Shown here in pieces: positions 1 through 7,066 of a DNA stretch of 35,453 nt (its first letter is position 1; each line of letters begins with the position of its first letter). The notes beneath the pieces are model-generated. The model did not search any database. It was not told the origin of the DNA and was given only the letters and a program-made list of their open reading frames with translations. The stretch comes from Spirochaetales bacterium Spiro_12 (lineage in GTDB: Bacteria; Spirochaetota; Spirochaetia; Treponematales; Rectinemataceae): positions 1-35,453 of the forward strand of contig LVBN01000082.1 in assembly GCA_001603165.1 (NCBI GenBank). The letters are read 5' to 3'. The position numbers and the translations under genes were made by a program.

Positions 1-4
1 GAGA

Positions 5-790
5 ATGAAAATGGAGTCTGTGTTTGATGAGTTTTTTTCTTTAAAGGGAAAGACGGCGGTGATCACCGGAGGCGGGCGGGGAATCGGTAAGGGTCTTGCG
101 ACAATGCTGTCGAGGGCCGGTGCCGATATTGTCATCTGGGATATAAATCAAGAAAACGCACAATCTGCGGCAAAAGAAATCGCCGAACTCACCGGTGTGA
201 AAACCTATTCGTTCGTTTCCGATATAACCAAAAAAGAAGAAATAAAAGACGATGTCAGAAAAATTATCGCGATGTGTAAGCGTGTGGATATTCTTATAAA
301 CAACGCGGGTATCCAGGTGCGCAAACCGGCTCTTGATATCAGCATCCAGGAATGGGAGAGCGTTATCGCTACCCATGTTACGGCGACCTTCCTTATCACG
401 CAAGCGTTTGTTCCGCATTTCATGGAAAATGGCGGAGGAAAGGTCATCAACCTGGGTTCTTTGAATTGTTTTATGGCTGTGCCTAATATTACGCCCTATA
501 CAGCAGCGAAAATGGGAATTTTGGGCCTTACACGCTCAATGTGCGTTGAATGGGCCCAGTATAACATTAATGTAAATGCCCTGGCTCCTGGTTTTGTTGA
601 AACCGAGCTTACGAAAAAGCTATTTGAAAACAAGGAAAAGCGCGAATGGGCAATGGGGCGCATCCCGATGAAACGGCTCGCCGATCCTGAAAAGGATTTG
701 GGATGCCTGGCGATTTACTTAGCTTCGAAGGCCTCTGACTATATAAATGGTCAAATAGTCTACTGCGACGGCGGATGGACCGCAAATTGA
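5..790 (+). CDS. SDR-family NAD(P)-dependent oxidoreductase
   Basis: Classical short-chain dehydrogenase of 261 residues, the usual family length. It should oxidise or reduce an alcohol/ketone pair with NAD(P)(H) in the cytosol. Visible motifs are the Rossmann loop TGGGRGIG (residues 21-28), NNAG (99-102), the catalytic Ser near 152, the YxxxK pair (Y165, K169) and a C-terminal IVYCDGGW. The overall pattern resembles the gluconate 5-dehydrogenase / 2-deoxy-gluconate 3-dehydrogenase (KduD) branch, but the substrate cannot be fixed from sequence alone. The start lies at the window edge; a second ATG at position 11 is an alternative, and upstream context is not visible. Codon use is clearly richer in A/T than in all other genes here, which fits recent acquisition next to ssrA. 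Confidence 0.85.
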   Translation: MKMESVFDEFFSLKGKTAVITGGGRGIGKGLATMLSRAGADIVIWDINQENAQSAAKEIAELTGVKTYSFVSDITKKEEIKDDVRKIIAMCKRVDILINNAGIQVRKPALDISIQEWESVIATHVTATFLITQAFVPHFMENGGGKVINLGSLNCFMAVPNITPYTAAKMGILGLTRSMCVEWAQYNINVNALAPGFVETELTKKLFENKEKREWAMGRIPMKRLADPEKDLGCLAIYLASKASDYINGQIVYCDGGWTAN

Positions 791-895
791 AAATTTCATA
801 ATACGGAATATGGTTTTTCCCTGAATTGAAAAGAGATACTCTTCAGCCTATAAAACCTGGAGAGGATTTCGTTCATCGCAAGGAAAGAGGTATAC

Positions 896-964
896 GGCAT
901 CGTTGTTCTCTGGGTTTAGTATGATTCTGGTAACGACATTATACATACCAGAAACCACGATGCC
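896..964. repeat. Nested inverted repeats between SDR gene and ssrA
   Basis: An outer 8-bp pair (ggcatcgt at 896-903, acgatgcc at 957-964) encloses an inner perfect 8-bp pair (ttctggta at 925-932, taccagaa at 946-953). A T-rich stretch follows on the plus strand. It could serve as a transcription terminator between the two converging genes or be a remnant of a mobile element end. Apart from this the 791-1013 gap shows no gene. The pairing is directly visible; the role is not. Confidence 0.4.
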
Positions 965-1013
965 ATTTTCTATCCTTTTAGTTACATGTCATGGTTTACA
1001 GTCCGAAATTCCT

Positions 1014-1372
1014 TGGAGGTGGGGGGAGTCGAACCCCCGTCCCCGAACGCGCATCGCACGCCTCTACAGGTTTGTCCGTCCTATTGGGGTGTCGGGGCCG
1101 GGGGCGCGGGGCGGCGCGCTCTCCTGGCCCGTATTCCGGTATGATGTCCGCCCCGCGCCCCGGACTGCGCGGGATGTGAGCCTCGGTTAGTTACAGACCA
1201 TTCCGGCGCTCGAGGCGGCGCCCCGGGTGGTCCGTCGTTCTGACGCTACTTACGCAGCGAGAGCGAGATTGCCGTTGTTGTTGGCAATTAAAGGTTTGCC
1301 GAAATCAGGAGCTCGGCGTCTCCACCTGCAACGCACGACACGGACCGCACGGGTCGAAACCGGTGCACCCCC
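1014..1372 (-). ncRNA. ssrA: tmRNA (ssrA), trans-translation RNA
   Basis: Rescues stalled ribosomes together with SmpB and tags the nascent chain for proteolysis. The 5' end (1372 downward) reads GGGGGUGCACCGGUUUCGAC, the standard tmRNA start. The 3' end carries a T-arm (GGGGG-UUCGACU-CCCCC) and an acceptor strand CACCUCC, which pairs with GGGGGUG with one G-U pair exactly as in E. coli tmRNA. The discriminator A is at 1014, and the next bases are AGG, so the CCA end is not encoded and must be added. A very GC-rich 14-bp internal stem (1101-1114 with 1148-1161) lies in the pseudoknot region. The length of 359 nt is typical. mnmA lies upstream on the same strand. Confidence 0.96.
1250..1285 (-). 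other. tmRNA tag-peptide reading frame
   Basis: Inside ssrA, reading from 1285 down to 1250, GCC is followed by codons for N-N-N-G-N-L-A-L-A-A and then TAA. The deduced tag is ANNNGNLALAA. The LALAA end is the usual protease-recognition C-terminus. The resume codon is inferred by analogy with other tmRNAs (Ala-Asn start); it is not proven here. The tag is notable for having no acidic residue. Confidence 0.8.
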
Positions 1373-1386
1373 GTCGTCATAAACAC

Positions 1387-1415
1387 AATATAGGTAAATC
1401 CTGGTCCCCGGTCAA
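1387..1415 (-). promoter_or_regulatory. ssrA promoter
   Basis: On the minus strand a -35 TTGACC (1415-1410) and a -10 TATATT (1392-1387) are separated by 17 bp. The predicted start near 1380 lies about 8 nt before the mature tmRNA 5' end. Both boxes fit the sigma-70 consensus well, so tmRNA is probably transcribed independently of mnmA. Confidence 0.65.
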
Positions 1416-1440
1416 TCCTGCGCGGGTTTTGTCAGAAGCA

Positions 1441-2592
1441 TTAGGGCCGAAAGTCGTCGGCGATCGCTTCGTCGATCACGCCGCCGCCCAGGACGAGTCC
1501 GTCCTCGGAATACAGCACGAAGGACTGGCCGGGGGCGACTGCCCTCTGGGCGAGTTCGAATTGGACTCGGACGCCGATGCCTGATGCTGCGCCGTTGTCC
1601 GCGGGGGCAATGCCCCTCGCCGCGGACTGTAGGGTGCAGAGCGCCGGCGTATGGTTCTGCCTGATCTTGCCCAGCCCTGACAGGGACGCGGCAACCGTTG
1701 CCATACCGGAGTCCTGGAAGCGGAAATCCTTGGAAAAAAGCCCCGAGGAAAAAAGACCGTTGTTGGGGCCGACGATGACCCGGTTTTTTGGGGCGTCCAC
1801 GCCCAGGACATAGAGGGGTTCGGGGCCGACGCTGATACCCAGGCCCCGGCGCTGGCCGATGGTATAGAAGGGGAGTCCACGGTGCCTGCCCAGGACCTTG
1901 CCTCTGGTATCCACGATATCCCCGGGTTCGGGCTTGGATGATTCGAAGAGGGGAGTGTAGTCGCCTCCGGCCACGAAGTCCTGGCTTTCGGGTTTTTCAG
2001 CCACTTCCAGGTCCAGGGCCAAGGCTCGCTTGCGCACTTCGTCCTTGGTGAGTTCGCCCAGGGGAAAGAGAACGCGCTCCAGGCGGGAGGATTCGAGGCC
2101 GTAAAGGAAGTAGCTCTGATCCTTGCTCGTGTCGGCGGCGGTCTTGAGGAAGGTGACTCCATTCCGGCTTTCCTTGCGCACGTAGTGGCCGGTGGCGAAG
2201 TAGTCGAATTCGATGCCCGCCCCGTGGGCCTTGTCCACCAGAAAGCCGAATTTGAGTTCTCTATTGCAGATAATGCATGGATTGGGAGTCCGGCCCGCCT
2301 TGTACTCGGCCCTGAAATACTCCAGGACCCGGGCTTCGTATTCCTCCGAGAGGTCGATCACCCTGTAGTCTATGCCCAGGCGGGCTGCGATGGCCTGGCA
2401 GGCGGCGATGTCCTCTTCCTCGCCGGGCCCGAAGCAGGCATGCTTGAGTCCTTCCTGGATCTTGTAGGCGCCCTTCCATATTTTCATGGTAAGGCCTATG
2501 ACCTTATAGCCTGATTCGACCAGGAGGGCGGCGGCCAGGGCCGAGTCCACGCCGCCGGAGAGGCCGACGGCCACGGTGGTTGTAGTGCTCAT
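1441..2592 (-). CDS. mnmA: tRNA-specific 2-thiouridylase MnmA
   Basis: Adenylates and thiolates U34 of the tRNAs for Lys, Glu and Gln (s2U) in the cytosol. The 383 residues carry the PP-loop ATP-binding motif SGGVDS (12-17), TPNPC (102-106, with a CxxC at 106/109), KDQSYFL (158-164) and IGQRRGLG (245-252), all MnmA hallmarks. Length is normal. The second catalytic cysteine, normally in a CF-containing segment after the ESQ motif, is absent: the sequence runs PESQDFVAGGDY (201-212). Extra cysteines occur at 53 and 65. This resembles a subset of MnmA proteins that may use an iron-sulfur cluster instead of a catalytic disulfide; that is inference. No Shine-Dalgarno precedes the ATG, and a TATACT box ends 10 nt upstream. 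Confidence 0.93.
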   Translation of the reverse strand: MSTTTTVAVGLSGGVDSALAAALLVESGYKVIGLTMKIWKGAYKIQEGLKHACFGPGEEEDIAACQAIAARLGIDYRVIDLSEEYEARVLEYFRAEYKAGRTPNPCIICNRELKFGFLVDKAHGAGIEFDYFATGHYVRKESRNGVTFLKTAADTSKDQSYFLYGLESSRLERVLFPLGELTKDEVRKRALALDLEVAEKPESQDFVAGGDYTPLFESSKPEPGDIVDTRGKVLGRHRGLPFYTIGQRRGLGISVGPEPLYVLGVDAPKNRVIVGPNNGLFSSGLFSKDFRFQDSGMATVAASLSGLGKIRQNHTPALCTLQSAARGIAPADNGAASGIGVRVQFELAQRAVAPGQSFVLYSEDGLVLGGGVIDEAIADDFRP

Positions 2593-2602
2593 ATCGCCCG
2601 GG

Positions 2603-2608
2603 AGTATA
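2603..2608 (-). promoter_or_regulatory. Candidate -10 box of mnmA (leaderless start)
   Basis: The minus strand reads TATACT, then 10 nt, then the mnmA ATG. A start of transcription 6-8 nt after the box would leave a leader of only 2-4 nt. A good -35 is not seen at normal spacing, so the call rests on the -10 box, the missing Shine-Dalgarno and the same geometry at uvrA and lptD. Confidence 0.4.
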
Positions 2609-2653
2609 CAGGTAATCCTCTATGCTGTGCTAGATTGGGCCCTGGCCGCCGCA

Positions 2654-2682
2654 TTGCGCAAAAACTCCGGCTGGGGTAGTAT
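2654..2682 (+). promoter_or_regulatory. Promoter of the decarboxylase beta-subunit gene
   Basis: TTGCGC (2654-2659) and TAGTAT (2677-2682) are separated by 17 bp. The predicted start near 2689 gives a leader of about 100 nt to the ATG at 2792. The same hexamer pair occurs upstream of the lptD-like gene. Confidence 0.5.
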
Positions 2683-2791
2683 TCGTCTTGCGTCGGCCTT
2701 GGGATCGGCGCTGGAAACATTCTTGAGTATCCGGCCTTTAGCGCGATTTCCCGGGCTTGGTTATTTCAAGGTTAATAAGGAATACAAAACC

Positions 2792-3919
2792 ATGCAGGAT
2801 GTCTTCATCGGGTTTACTTCGATCACATGGAAGATGCTGTTGATGTACGGTATCGGGGGTATCCTTATCTGGCTCGCGGTCAAAAAGGAATACGAACCCA
2901 TGCTTCTTCTTCCCATCGGCTTCGGGGCGATTTTGGTAAACCTGCCGCTGTCGGTAGTCTGGGAACACGAGGGAGCTTCGGGTTTCCTCAAGATCCTTTA
3001 CGACGGAGGCATCGCCAACGAACTCTTTCCCATTCTTATTTTTATCGCCGTGGGGGCTATGATCGACTTCGCCCCCTTGTTCAAGAACCCTATGATGATT
3101 TTTTTCGGCGCCGCGGCCCAACTGGGTATTTTCGCGACCATGCTCCTTGCGACTTTTTTGGGTTTCGATCTCAAAACCGCGGCGAGCATAGGCATAATCG
3201 GGGCGGCGGACGGTCCCACGGCCATCTATGTGGCCAACAAGTTCGCCCGGGACTACCTGGGGCCGATATCGGTGGCGGCCTACTCCTATATGTCCCTGGT
3301 GCCCCTCATCCAGCCGCCGGTTATCCGCGCCCTCACCACAAGGAAGGAGCGGACGATACACATGGCTTTGCACGAATCCTCGGCCCCCAAGTGGCTCAAG
3401 ATTCTCTTTCCCATCGTGGTCACCATGATCGCTGGATTTGTTTCCCCCATGTCGGTGCCCCTGGTGGGCTCCCTTATGTTCGGCAACTTGATCCGGGAGT
3501 CCGGGGTCCTGGAACGTCTTTCCCAGACCGCCCAGAACGAGTTGGCCTATTTGGTCACCCTGCTCCTTGGCATCACCATAGGTTCGAGCATGACCGCCGA
3601 CAAGTTTCTCAACTACCAGACGCTTCTCATCCTCGGCATGGGGCTTTTGGCTTTCGTGTTCGATACGGCGGGGGGGGTGCTCTTCGCCAAACTGGTGAAT
3701 CTTTTTCTTCCCAAGGAGAAGAAGATTAATCCGATGATAGGCGCGTGCGGGATTTCGGCCTTTCCCATGTCCGCCCGGGTTATCCAGAAAATGGCCAACG
3801 AGGACGAAAAAGGCAATATCATTCTCATGCAGGCTATCAGCGCCAATGTATCGGGTCAGTTGGGTTCGATCATCGCGGGGGGCATGGTGCTCGCCCTGGT
3901 ACCGCTGCTGGTAGGTTAA
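2792..3919 (+). CDS. Sodium ion-translocating decarboxylase beta subunit
   Basis: Membrane subunit of the Na+-pumping decarboxylases (oxaloacetate, methylmalonyl-CoA or glutaconyl-CoA type). It decarboxylates carboxybiotin and moves Na+ out of the cell. The 375-residue product is rich in membrane helices and has the family signatures GIIGAADGPTAIYVA (134-148, with D140 matching the essential Asp of OadB), SYMSLVPLIQPPVIR (165-179) and GNLIRESG. I chose the ATG at 2792 because it has an AAGG ribosome site and the family N-terminus; a longer frame back to 2576 would run into mnmA. The next gene encodes a one-helix subunit 15 bp downstream. No alpha (carboxyltransferase) or biotin-carrier gene is in the window, so the substrate is unknown. 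Confidence 0.92.
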   Translation: MQDVFIGFTSITWKMLLMYGIGGILIWLAVKKEYEPMLLLPIGFGAILVNLPLSVVWEHEGASGFLKILYDGGIANELFPILIFIAVGAMIDFAPLFKNPMMIFFGAAAQLGIFATMLLATFLGFDLKTAASIGIIGAADGPTAIYVANKFARDYLGPISVAAYSYMSLVPLIQPPVIRALTTRKERTIHMALHESSAPKWLKILFPIVVTMIAGFVSPMSVPLVGSLMFGNLIRESGVLERLSQTAQNELAYLVTLLLGITIGSSMTADKFLNYQTLLILGMGLLAFVFDTAGGVLFAKLVNLFLPKEKKINPMIGACGISAFPMSARVIQKMANEDEKGNIILMQAISANVSGQLGSIIAGGMVLALVPLLVG

Positions 3920-3934
3920 AAAAGGAGGCCAGAC

Positions 3935-4090
3935 ATGAATTCGATCATAGAGAACCTCAAGTATGCGTCCACCTCTGTTCAGGCCTTGGGTGTGAGTCTT
4001 GGCGGTCTAATCGGGGTTTTCGCCACCCTGGGGCTCTTCTTCGTCCTCATTTGGCTCGCGAACAAGGTGAGCGCGGCTAAAAAGGATTAA
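3935..4090 (+). CDS. Small OadG/MmdD-like gamma subunit of the Na+ pump (51 aa)
   Basis: A 51-residue protein encoded 15 bp after the beta subunit, behind a perfect ribosome site (aaaggagg, 3920-3926 region). It has a short polar N-terminus, one hydrophobic helix (about residues 20-42, GLIGVFATLGLFFVLIWLA) and a basic end (NKVSAAKKD). Position and topology match the OadG / MmdD small subunits that anchor and stabilise the sodium-pump decarboxylase. Typical OadG proteins are about 80-100 residues, with a C-terminal cytosolic tail that contacts the alpha subunit and binds zinc in the oxaloacetate enzyme. That tail is missing here. The gene is short but its ribosome site, spacing and context make it real. 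Confidence 0.75.
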   Translation: MNSIIENLKYASTSVQALGVSLGGLIGVFATLGLFFVLIWLANKVSAAKKD

Positions 4091-4150
4091 AACAAAAGGC
4101 AAGATAAAGCGAACGGAAAGAAACAAGGGCCATGTGAAGCGGGTAAACAA

Positions 4151-4190
4151 CGGGCCGCGGAGAAATCCTCTCCGCGGCCCGCGATATTTT
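4151..4190. terminator. Strong intrinsic, probably bidirectional terminator
   Basis: A perfect 13-bp GC-rich stem (4151-4163 with 4169-4181) with a 5-nt loop is followed by atatttta on the plus strand. On the minus strand it is followed by TTGTTT. It lies between the converging sodium-pump genes and the flavodiiron gene and can end both transcripts. Confidence 0.8.
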
Positions 4191-4252
4191 ATAAGCCTTT
4201 ATTCAAACTGTGGCAATTGTTCCAGGTGCGGGTTTTTGTTCCAATCCCCGGC

Positions 4253-5467
4253 TCAGGCTTCCTTGACCGCCCTTGCCAATTCGCGGCCCCGTTCGTAGAG
4301 CTGCTCCAGGCTGCCTTCGTCGGCCGCCCCCGCCCACTCCACGGCCTCCAGGGAATTCCATTTGAGGGGCGCTATCTTGTTCTCGTATTCCTTGCGGGCC
4401 CCTCCCACCCAACCGAAACTGCCGATGCGCAGCACCTTGCGGTACCAGACATGTTTGCGCTCGAAAATGTCCAGCACGTAGGCCATGGGGGGAAACATTT
4501 TATACTCGTAGGTCGGCATGGCGACGACCAATCCTTCGCTCTTGTAGGCGTCGGCGAGCACCCAGGATACGTCCTCGTTGGGCACCCGGTGGATAGTGTA
4601 GGGCACCCCCTCCTCCTCGATGCCCTGGATTACCGCCCCCAGGCCTTTTTCGGTGTTGCCGTACATGGAACCCCACACGATGGCGATTTCCTTTTCCCTC
4701 GGGCCCTCCAGGTAGCCTGCGTACTTAAGATAGCGCTCGATGATCCCGCCGGGATCGCGGCGCCAGACCATGCCGTGGCTGGGGGCGACCACATGAATGT
4801 CCAGGCCTGCTACCTTGTCGATGGCCCTTTTGACGAAGAGGCCGAAGCTGGCGACTATGTTGGCGTAGTAGCGCAGAGACTCGGACTCGAAGAAGGCGTG
4901 TTCCTCGTCGCTGAACTGGTCGTCGAAAACCCGGTCGCCCAGCGCGCCGAAGGAGCCGAAGGCGTCGCAGGAGAAAAGCACCCCGCCGTCCGCCGCCCAG
5001 GTCATCATGGTTTCGGGCCAATGCACGTTGGGTGCTTCGAAAAAGTCCAAGGCGAAACCATCGCCCAGCTCCAGCCTGTCTCCGGTCTTTACGGCACGCA
5101 ATCCGTCTTCGATCTTGTAAAAGCTTTTTACCAGATCGATGCCTTTGGCGGTGGAGATGATTTCCGCATTAGGATTGATCGCCCTGAATTCGTTGAGCCA
5201 GCCCGTATGGTCGGGTTCCAGGTGATTGAGGATGAGGTAGTCCACATCATCCAAGCCCAGGCCGATGGAAGCCAGCTGTCCCGCCAGTTCGCCGGGGGCG
5301 CCCACCCAATCGCGTACCAGATCGATGAGGGCCACCTTTTCGGCCTTTATGAGGTATGAATTAAGAGACACTCCATAGGGTATGGGCCAGATACCCTCGA
5401 AGAGATCGTCGGATTGGATATCGGCGTGGAGCGCGTAAATCTTTTCGGTAATGGGGTGGATTTTCAT
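4253..5467 (-). CDS. fprA: Flavodiiron protein (A-type flavoprotein, O2/NO reductase)
   Basis: Cytosolic flavodiiron protein of 404 residues that reduces O2 to water (or NO to N2O) with electrons from rubredoxin or a similar donor, protecting anaerobes. The metallo-beta-lactamase-like half shows the diiron ligands H82-x-E84-x-D86-H87 (HLEPDH), H149 (NVHWPETM), D168 (FSCDAFGSFG) and H231 (APSHGMVW). The flavodoxin half has the FMN phosphate loop GSMYGNT (266-272). All iron ligands are present, so it should be active. There is no extra C-terminal rubredoxin or flavin-reductase domain. The ATG has an AAGGAAG ribosome site at normal spacing, and its own promoter is readable upstream. Its presence suggests an anaerobe with some oxygen exposure. 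Confidence 0.95.
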   Translation of the reverse strand: MKIHPITEKIYALHADIQSDDLFEGIWPIPYGVSLNSYLIKAEKVALIDLVRDWVGAPGELAGQLASIGLGLDDVDYLILNHLEPDHTGWLNEFRAINPNAEIISTAKGIDLVKSFYKIEDGLRAVKTGDRLELGDGFALDFFEAPNVHWPETMMTWAADGGVLFSCDAFGSFGALGDRVFDDQFSDEEHAFFESESLRYYANIVASFGLFVKRAIDKVAGLDIHVVAPSHGMVWRRDPGGIIERYLKYAGYLEGPREKEIAIVWGSMYGNTEKGLGAVIQGIEEEGVPYTIHRVPNEDVSWVLADAYKSEGLVVAMPTYEYKMFPPMAYVLDIFERKHVWYRKVLRIGSFGWVGGARKEYENKIAPLKWNSLEAVEWAGAADEGSLEQLYERGRELARAVKEA

Positions 5468-5522
5468 GGCTGCTTCCTTTTCGAGGATGATCGTGGAGCA
5501 CAGGTGTTCCGCTCACCCTTCA

Positions 5523-5551
5523 ATTAAATCATTCCTTTCGTAAAAGGACAA
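5523..5551 (-). promoter_or_regulatory. Promoter of the flavodiiron gene
   Basis: The minus strand has TTGTCC (5551-5546), a 17-bp spacer and TTTAAT (5528-5523). The predicted start near 5516 gives a leader of about 50 nt. The surrounding DNA is AT-rich compared with its neighbours. Confidence 0.55.
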
Positions 5552-5608
5552 CTGGCGTCCTGGGCTGGGCCTTTCCGAAGACCTCCTCGCGGGGCCGCCG
5601 GGACTGGC

Positions 5609-7024
5609 TCAAAAGGAACCGCTCAGACTCAGGCCGAGACTCAGCGAAACCAGGTTCCCTCCGGCGATGTAGGAATACTCGCCGTCATCCGGACCGAAGA
5701 AGAAGATGGGACTCAGGACCAGGGAAAGGTAGTCGCTGAGGCTGTAGGAAATGCTAGGCCTGGCGAGTCCCGACCAGTCGGAGAGATTGGCCACGACCAC
5801 GAGCGAGACGGAGAGGTCCTCGGTAAACAACTCTCCCTTGGAAAGACTCAGCGCCGCGTAGTGACGGCCTGAATTGAGAATGAGCCCTTTTAGGGCGGCG
5901 GCGGCCAGGGCGCCGGGGCCTGTATCCGCCCCTCCAAGGGCCGCGATCGCCGTTCTGGACTGACTTATCAAGGATTCCCGCGTGCTGTCCGCATAGCCTT
6001 CGCCATTGTAGAAGTACTGGCCCAGGGCATTGAAATTGTCGTTCGAATTGCTGTATCTGAAGCCCGCGCTGGCTGAGAAATAATAATCTCCTCTATGATC
6101 GTCGGACGTCGACAATGTCTGGGACGGCCACACCTGGGTCACAAAGGTCTTCGCGCTGCCCCTGGACAGCATCGCCTCGCCGAAAATATCCAAATCGCCG
6201 ATGGGGCCGGTAAGGGTGAGCATGGCCCGCTCGGCGGTATCATACCGGTAATAGGCGCCCAGACCGAGTTCGTAGCCCCCCAGGAGAAACTCCGCCTTGG
6301 CTGCCAAGGCAGTTGTCTCGTACGCAATGTCGTTATTGTCTAGAATAGTATAAAAGTAGAAGTTGTTTTGTGTGCCCAGGACGGGCAGATGGGCTCTGAA
6401 GTTCACCGGACCTTCGCGCTGGGCTTCGGCGTCCAGGATATTGATGGACTCCAGGTTGATCACGTCGGCGGGACTCCAGAAGTAGCCGACGCCCCACTTG
6501 ACCGTGCTCTTCCCGAAGCGGAAGAAGATCCTGTCGTCGAGGTTGAAATCGGAGAAGAGTTCGAAGACTCTTATATTGGGTACTTTTACCGCCGCCGCTC
6601 CCGCGTCGGCGGCTTCGGCGCTGAAGGAAAGCGGCAGGCCGGTCTTTACCGAACCGTAGGCCCTGAAATCCTCGGTGGGGCGGGCGTCGAAGTAGAGGGT
6701 TGAGGCGAGGGAGAGGGCGAGATCCTTTTTTTCGGGATCGATAACGCTTGTACCCCCTGTCCATAGGTCGCTCCAGGTAAAGACGCTGTCCAGGGAGCCG
6801 CTGAAGGAGCCGCCGATCCTGGTTCCCTCCCGTTTCAGTAAGGAGGCCAGGGGGTCGGTGTTTTGGGCGCTCCCTTCCTGTCCGGAAGAGATTTCTTCCA
6901 CCATCTCCTCGCCGAAGAGAAAGTCCATATCGAATTCATCCTGGCTTTCCTGGGCCGAAAGCCCGCTGGCCGCGAAGAGGGCCACCAGAGCCAGGGTTGA
7001 AAAGCGCTTGATTCTTGCGTTCAT
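5609..7024 (-). CDS. Outer-membrane beta-barrel protein, last gene of Lol-like operon
   Basis: A 471-residue exported protein. It has a signal peptide (basic MNARIKR, hydrophobic core, GLSAQ cleavage region near residue 24), an acidic mature N-terminus with FDMDFLFGEEM (31-41), then alternating hydrophobic strands with many Tyr, Ser, Gly and Asp turns. It ends in SGSF, a C-terminal Phe as expected for BAM-inserted barrels. I cannot name a family with certainty; the overall look resembles DUF1302-type or porin-like barrels found beside LolA-like proteins. The ATG at 7024 is preferred over one at 7054 because GGAG lies 9 nt before it and the signal peptide begins there. It is the last gene of the ABC operon and probably the outer-membrane end of that system. 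Confidence 0.8.
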   Translation of the reverse strand: MNARIKRFSTLALVALFAASGLSAQESQDEFDMDFLFGEEMVEEISSGQEGSAQNTDPLASLLKREGTRIGGSFSGSLDSVFTWSDLWTGGTSVIDPEKKDLALSLASTLYFDARPTEDFRAYGSVKTGLPLSFSAEAADAGAAAVKVPNIRVFELFSDFNLDDRIFFRFGKSTVKWGVGYFWSPADVINLESINILDAEAQREGPVNFRAHLPVLGTQNNFYFYTILDNNDIAYETTALAAKAEFLLGGYELGLGAYYRYDTAERAMLTLTGPIGDLDIFGEAMLSRGSAKTFVTQVWPSQTLSTSDDHRGDYYFSASAGFRYSNSNDNFNALGQYFYNGEGYADSTRESLISQSRTAIAALGGADTGPGALAAAALKGLILNSGRHYAALSLSKGELFTEDLSVSLVVVANLSDWSGLARPSISYSLSDYLSLVLSPIFFFGPDDGEYSYIAGGNLVSLSLGLSLSGSF

Positions 7025-7066
7025 GCCGCCGCTCCTATTGCTCCTGTTCACCATCGCCTAAAGGCG

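Noticed and set aside
896-964. Possible integron attC site in the nested repeats
   Set aside because: No GTTRRRY/RYYYAAC core sites are present, and no integron integrase is visible.
2576-2791. N-terminal extension of the sodium-pump beta subunit
   Set aside because: It would overlap mnmA, lacks a ribosome site and is unlike the family; a promoter pair is found within it and the ATG at 2792 has a site.
4217-5359. A 380-codon plus-strand open frame opposite the flavodiiron gene
   Set aside because: The minus strand has all diiron ligands and the FMN loop; the plus frame has no motif and no ribosome site and crosses the terminator side of the convergent gene.
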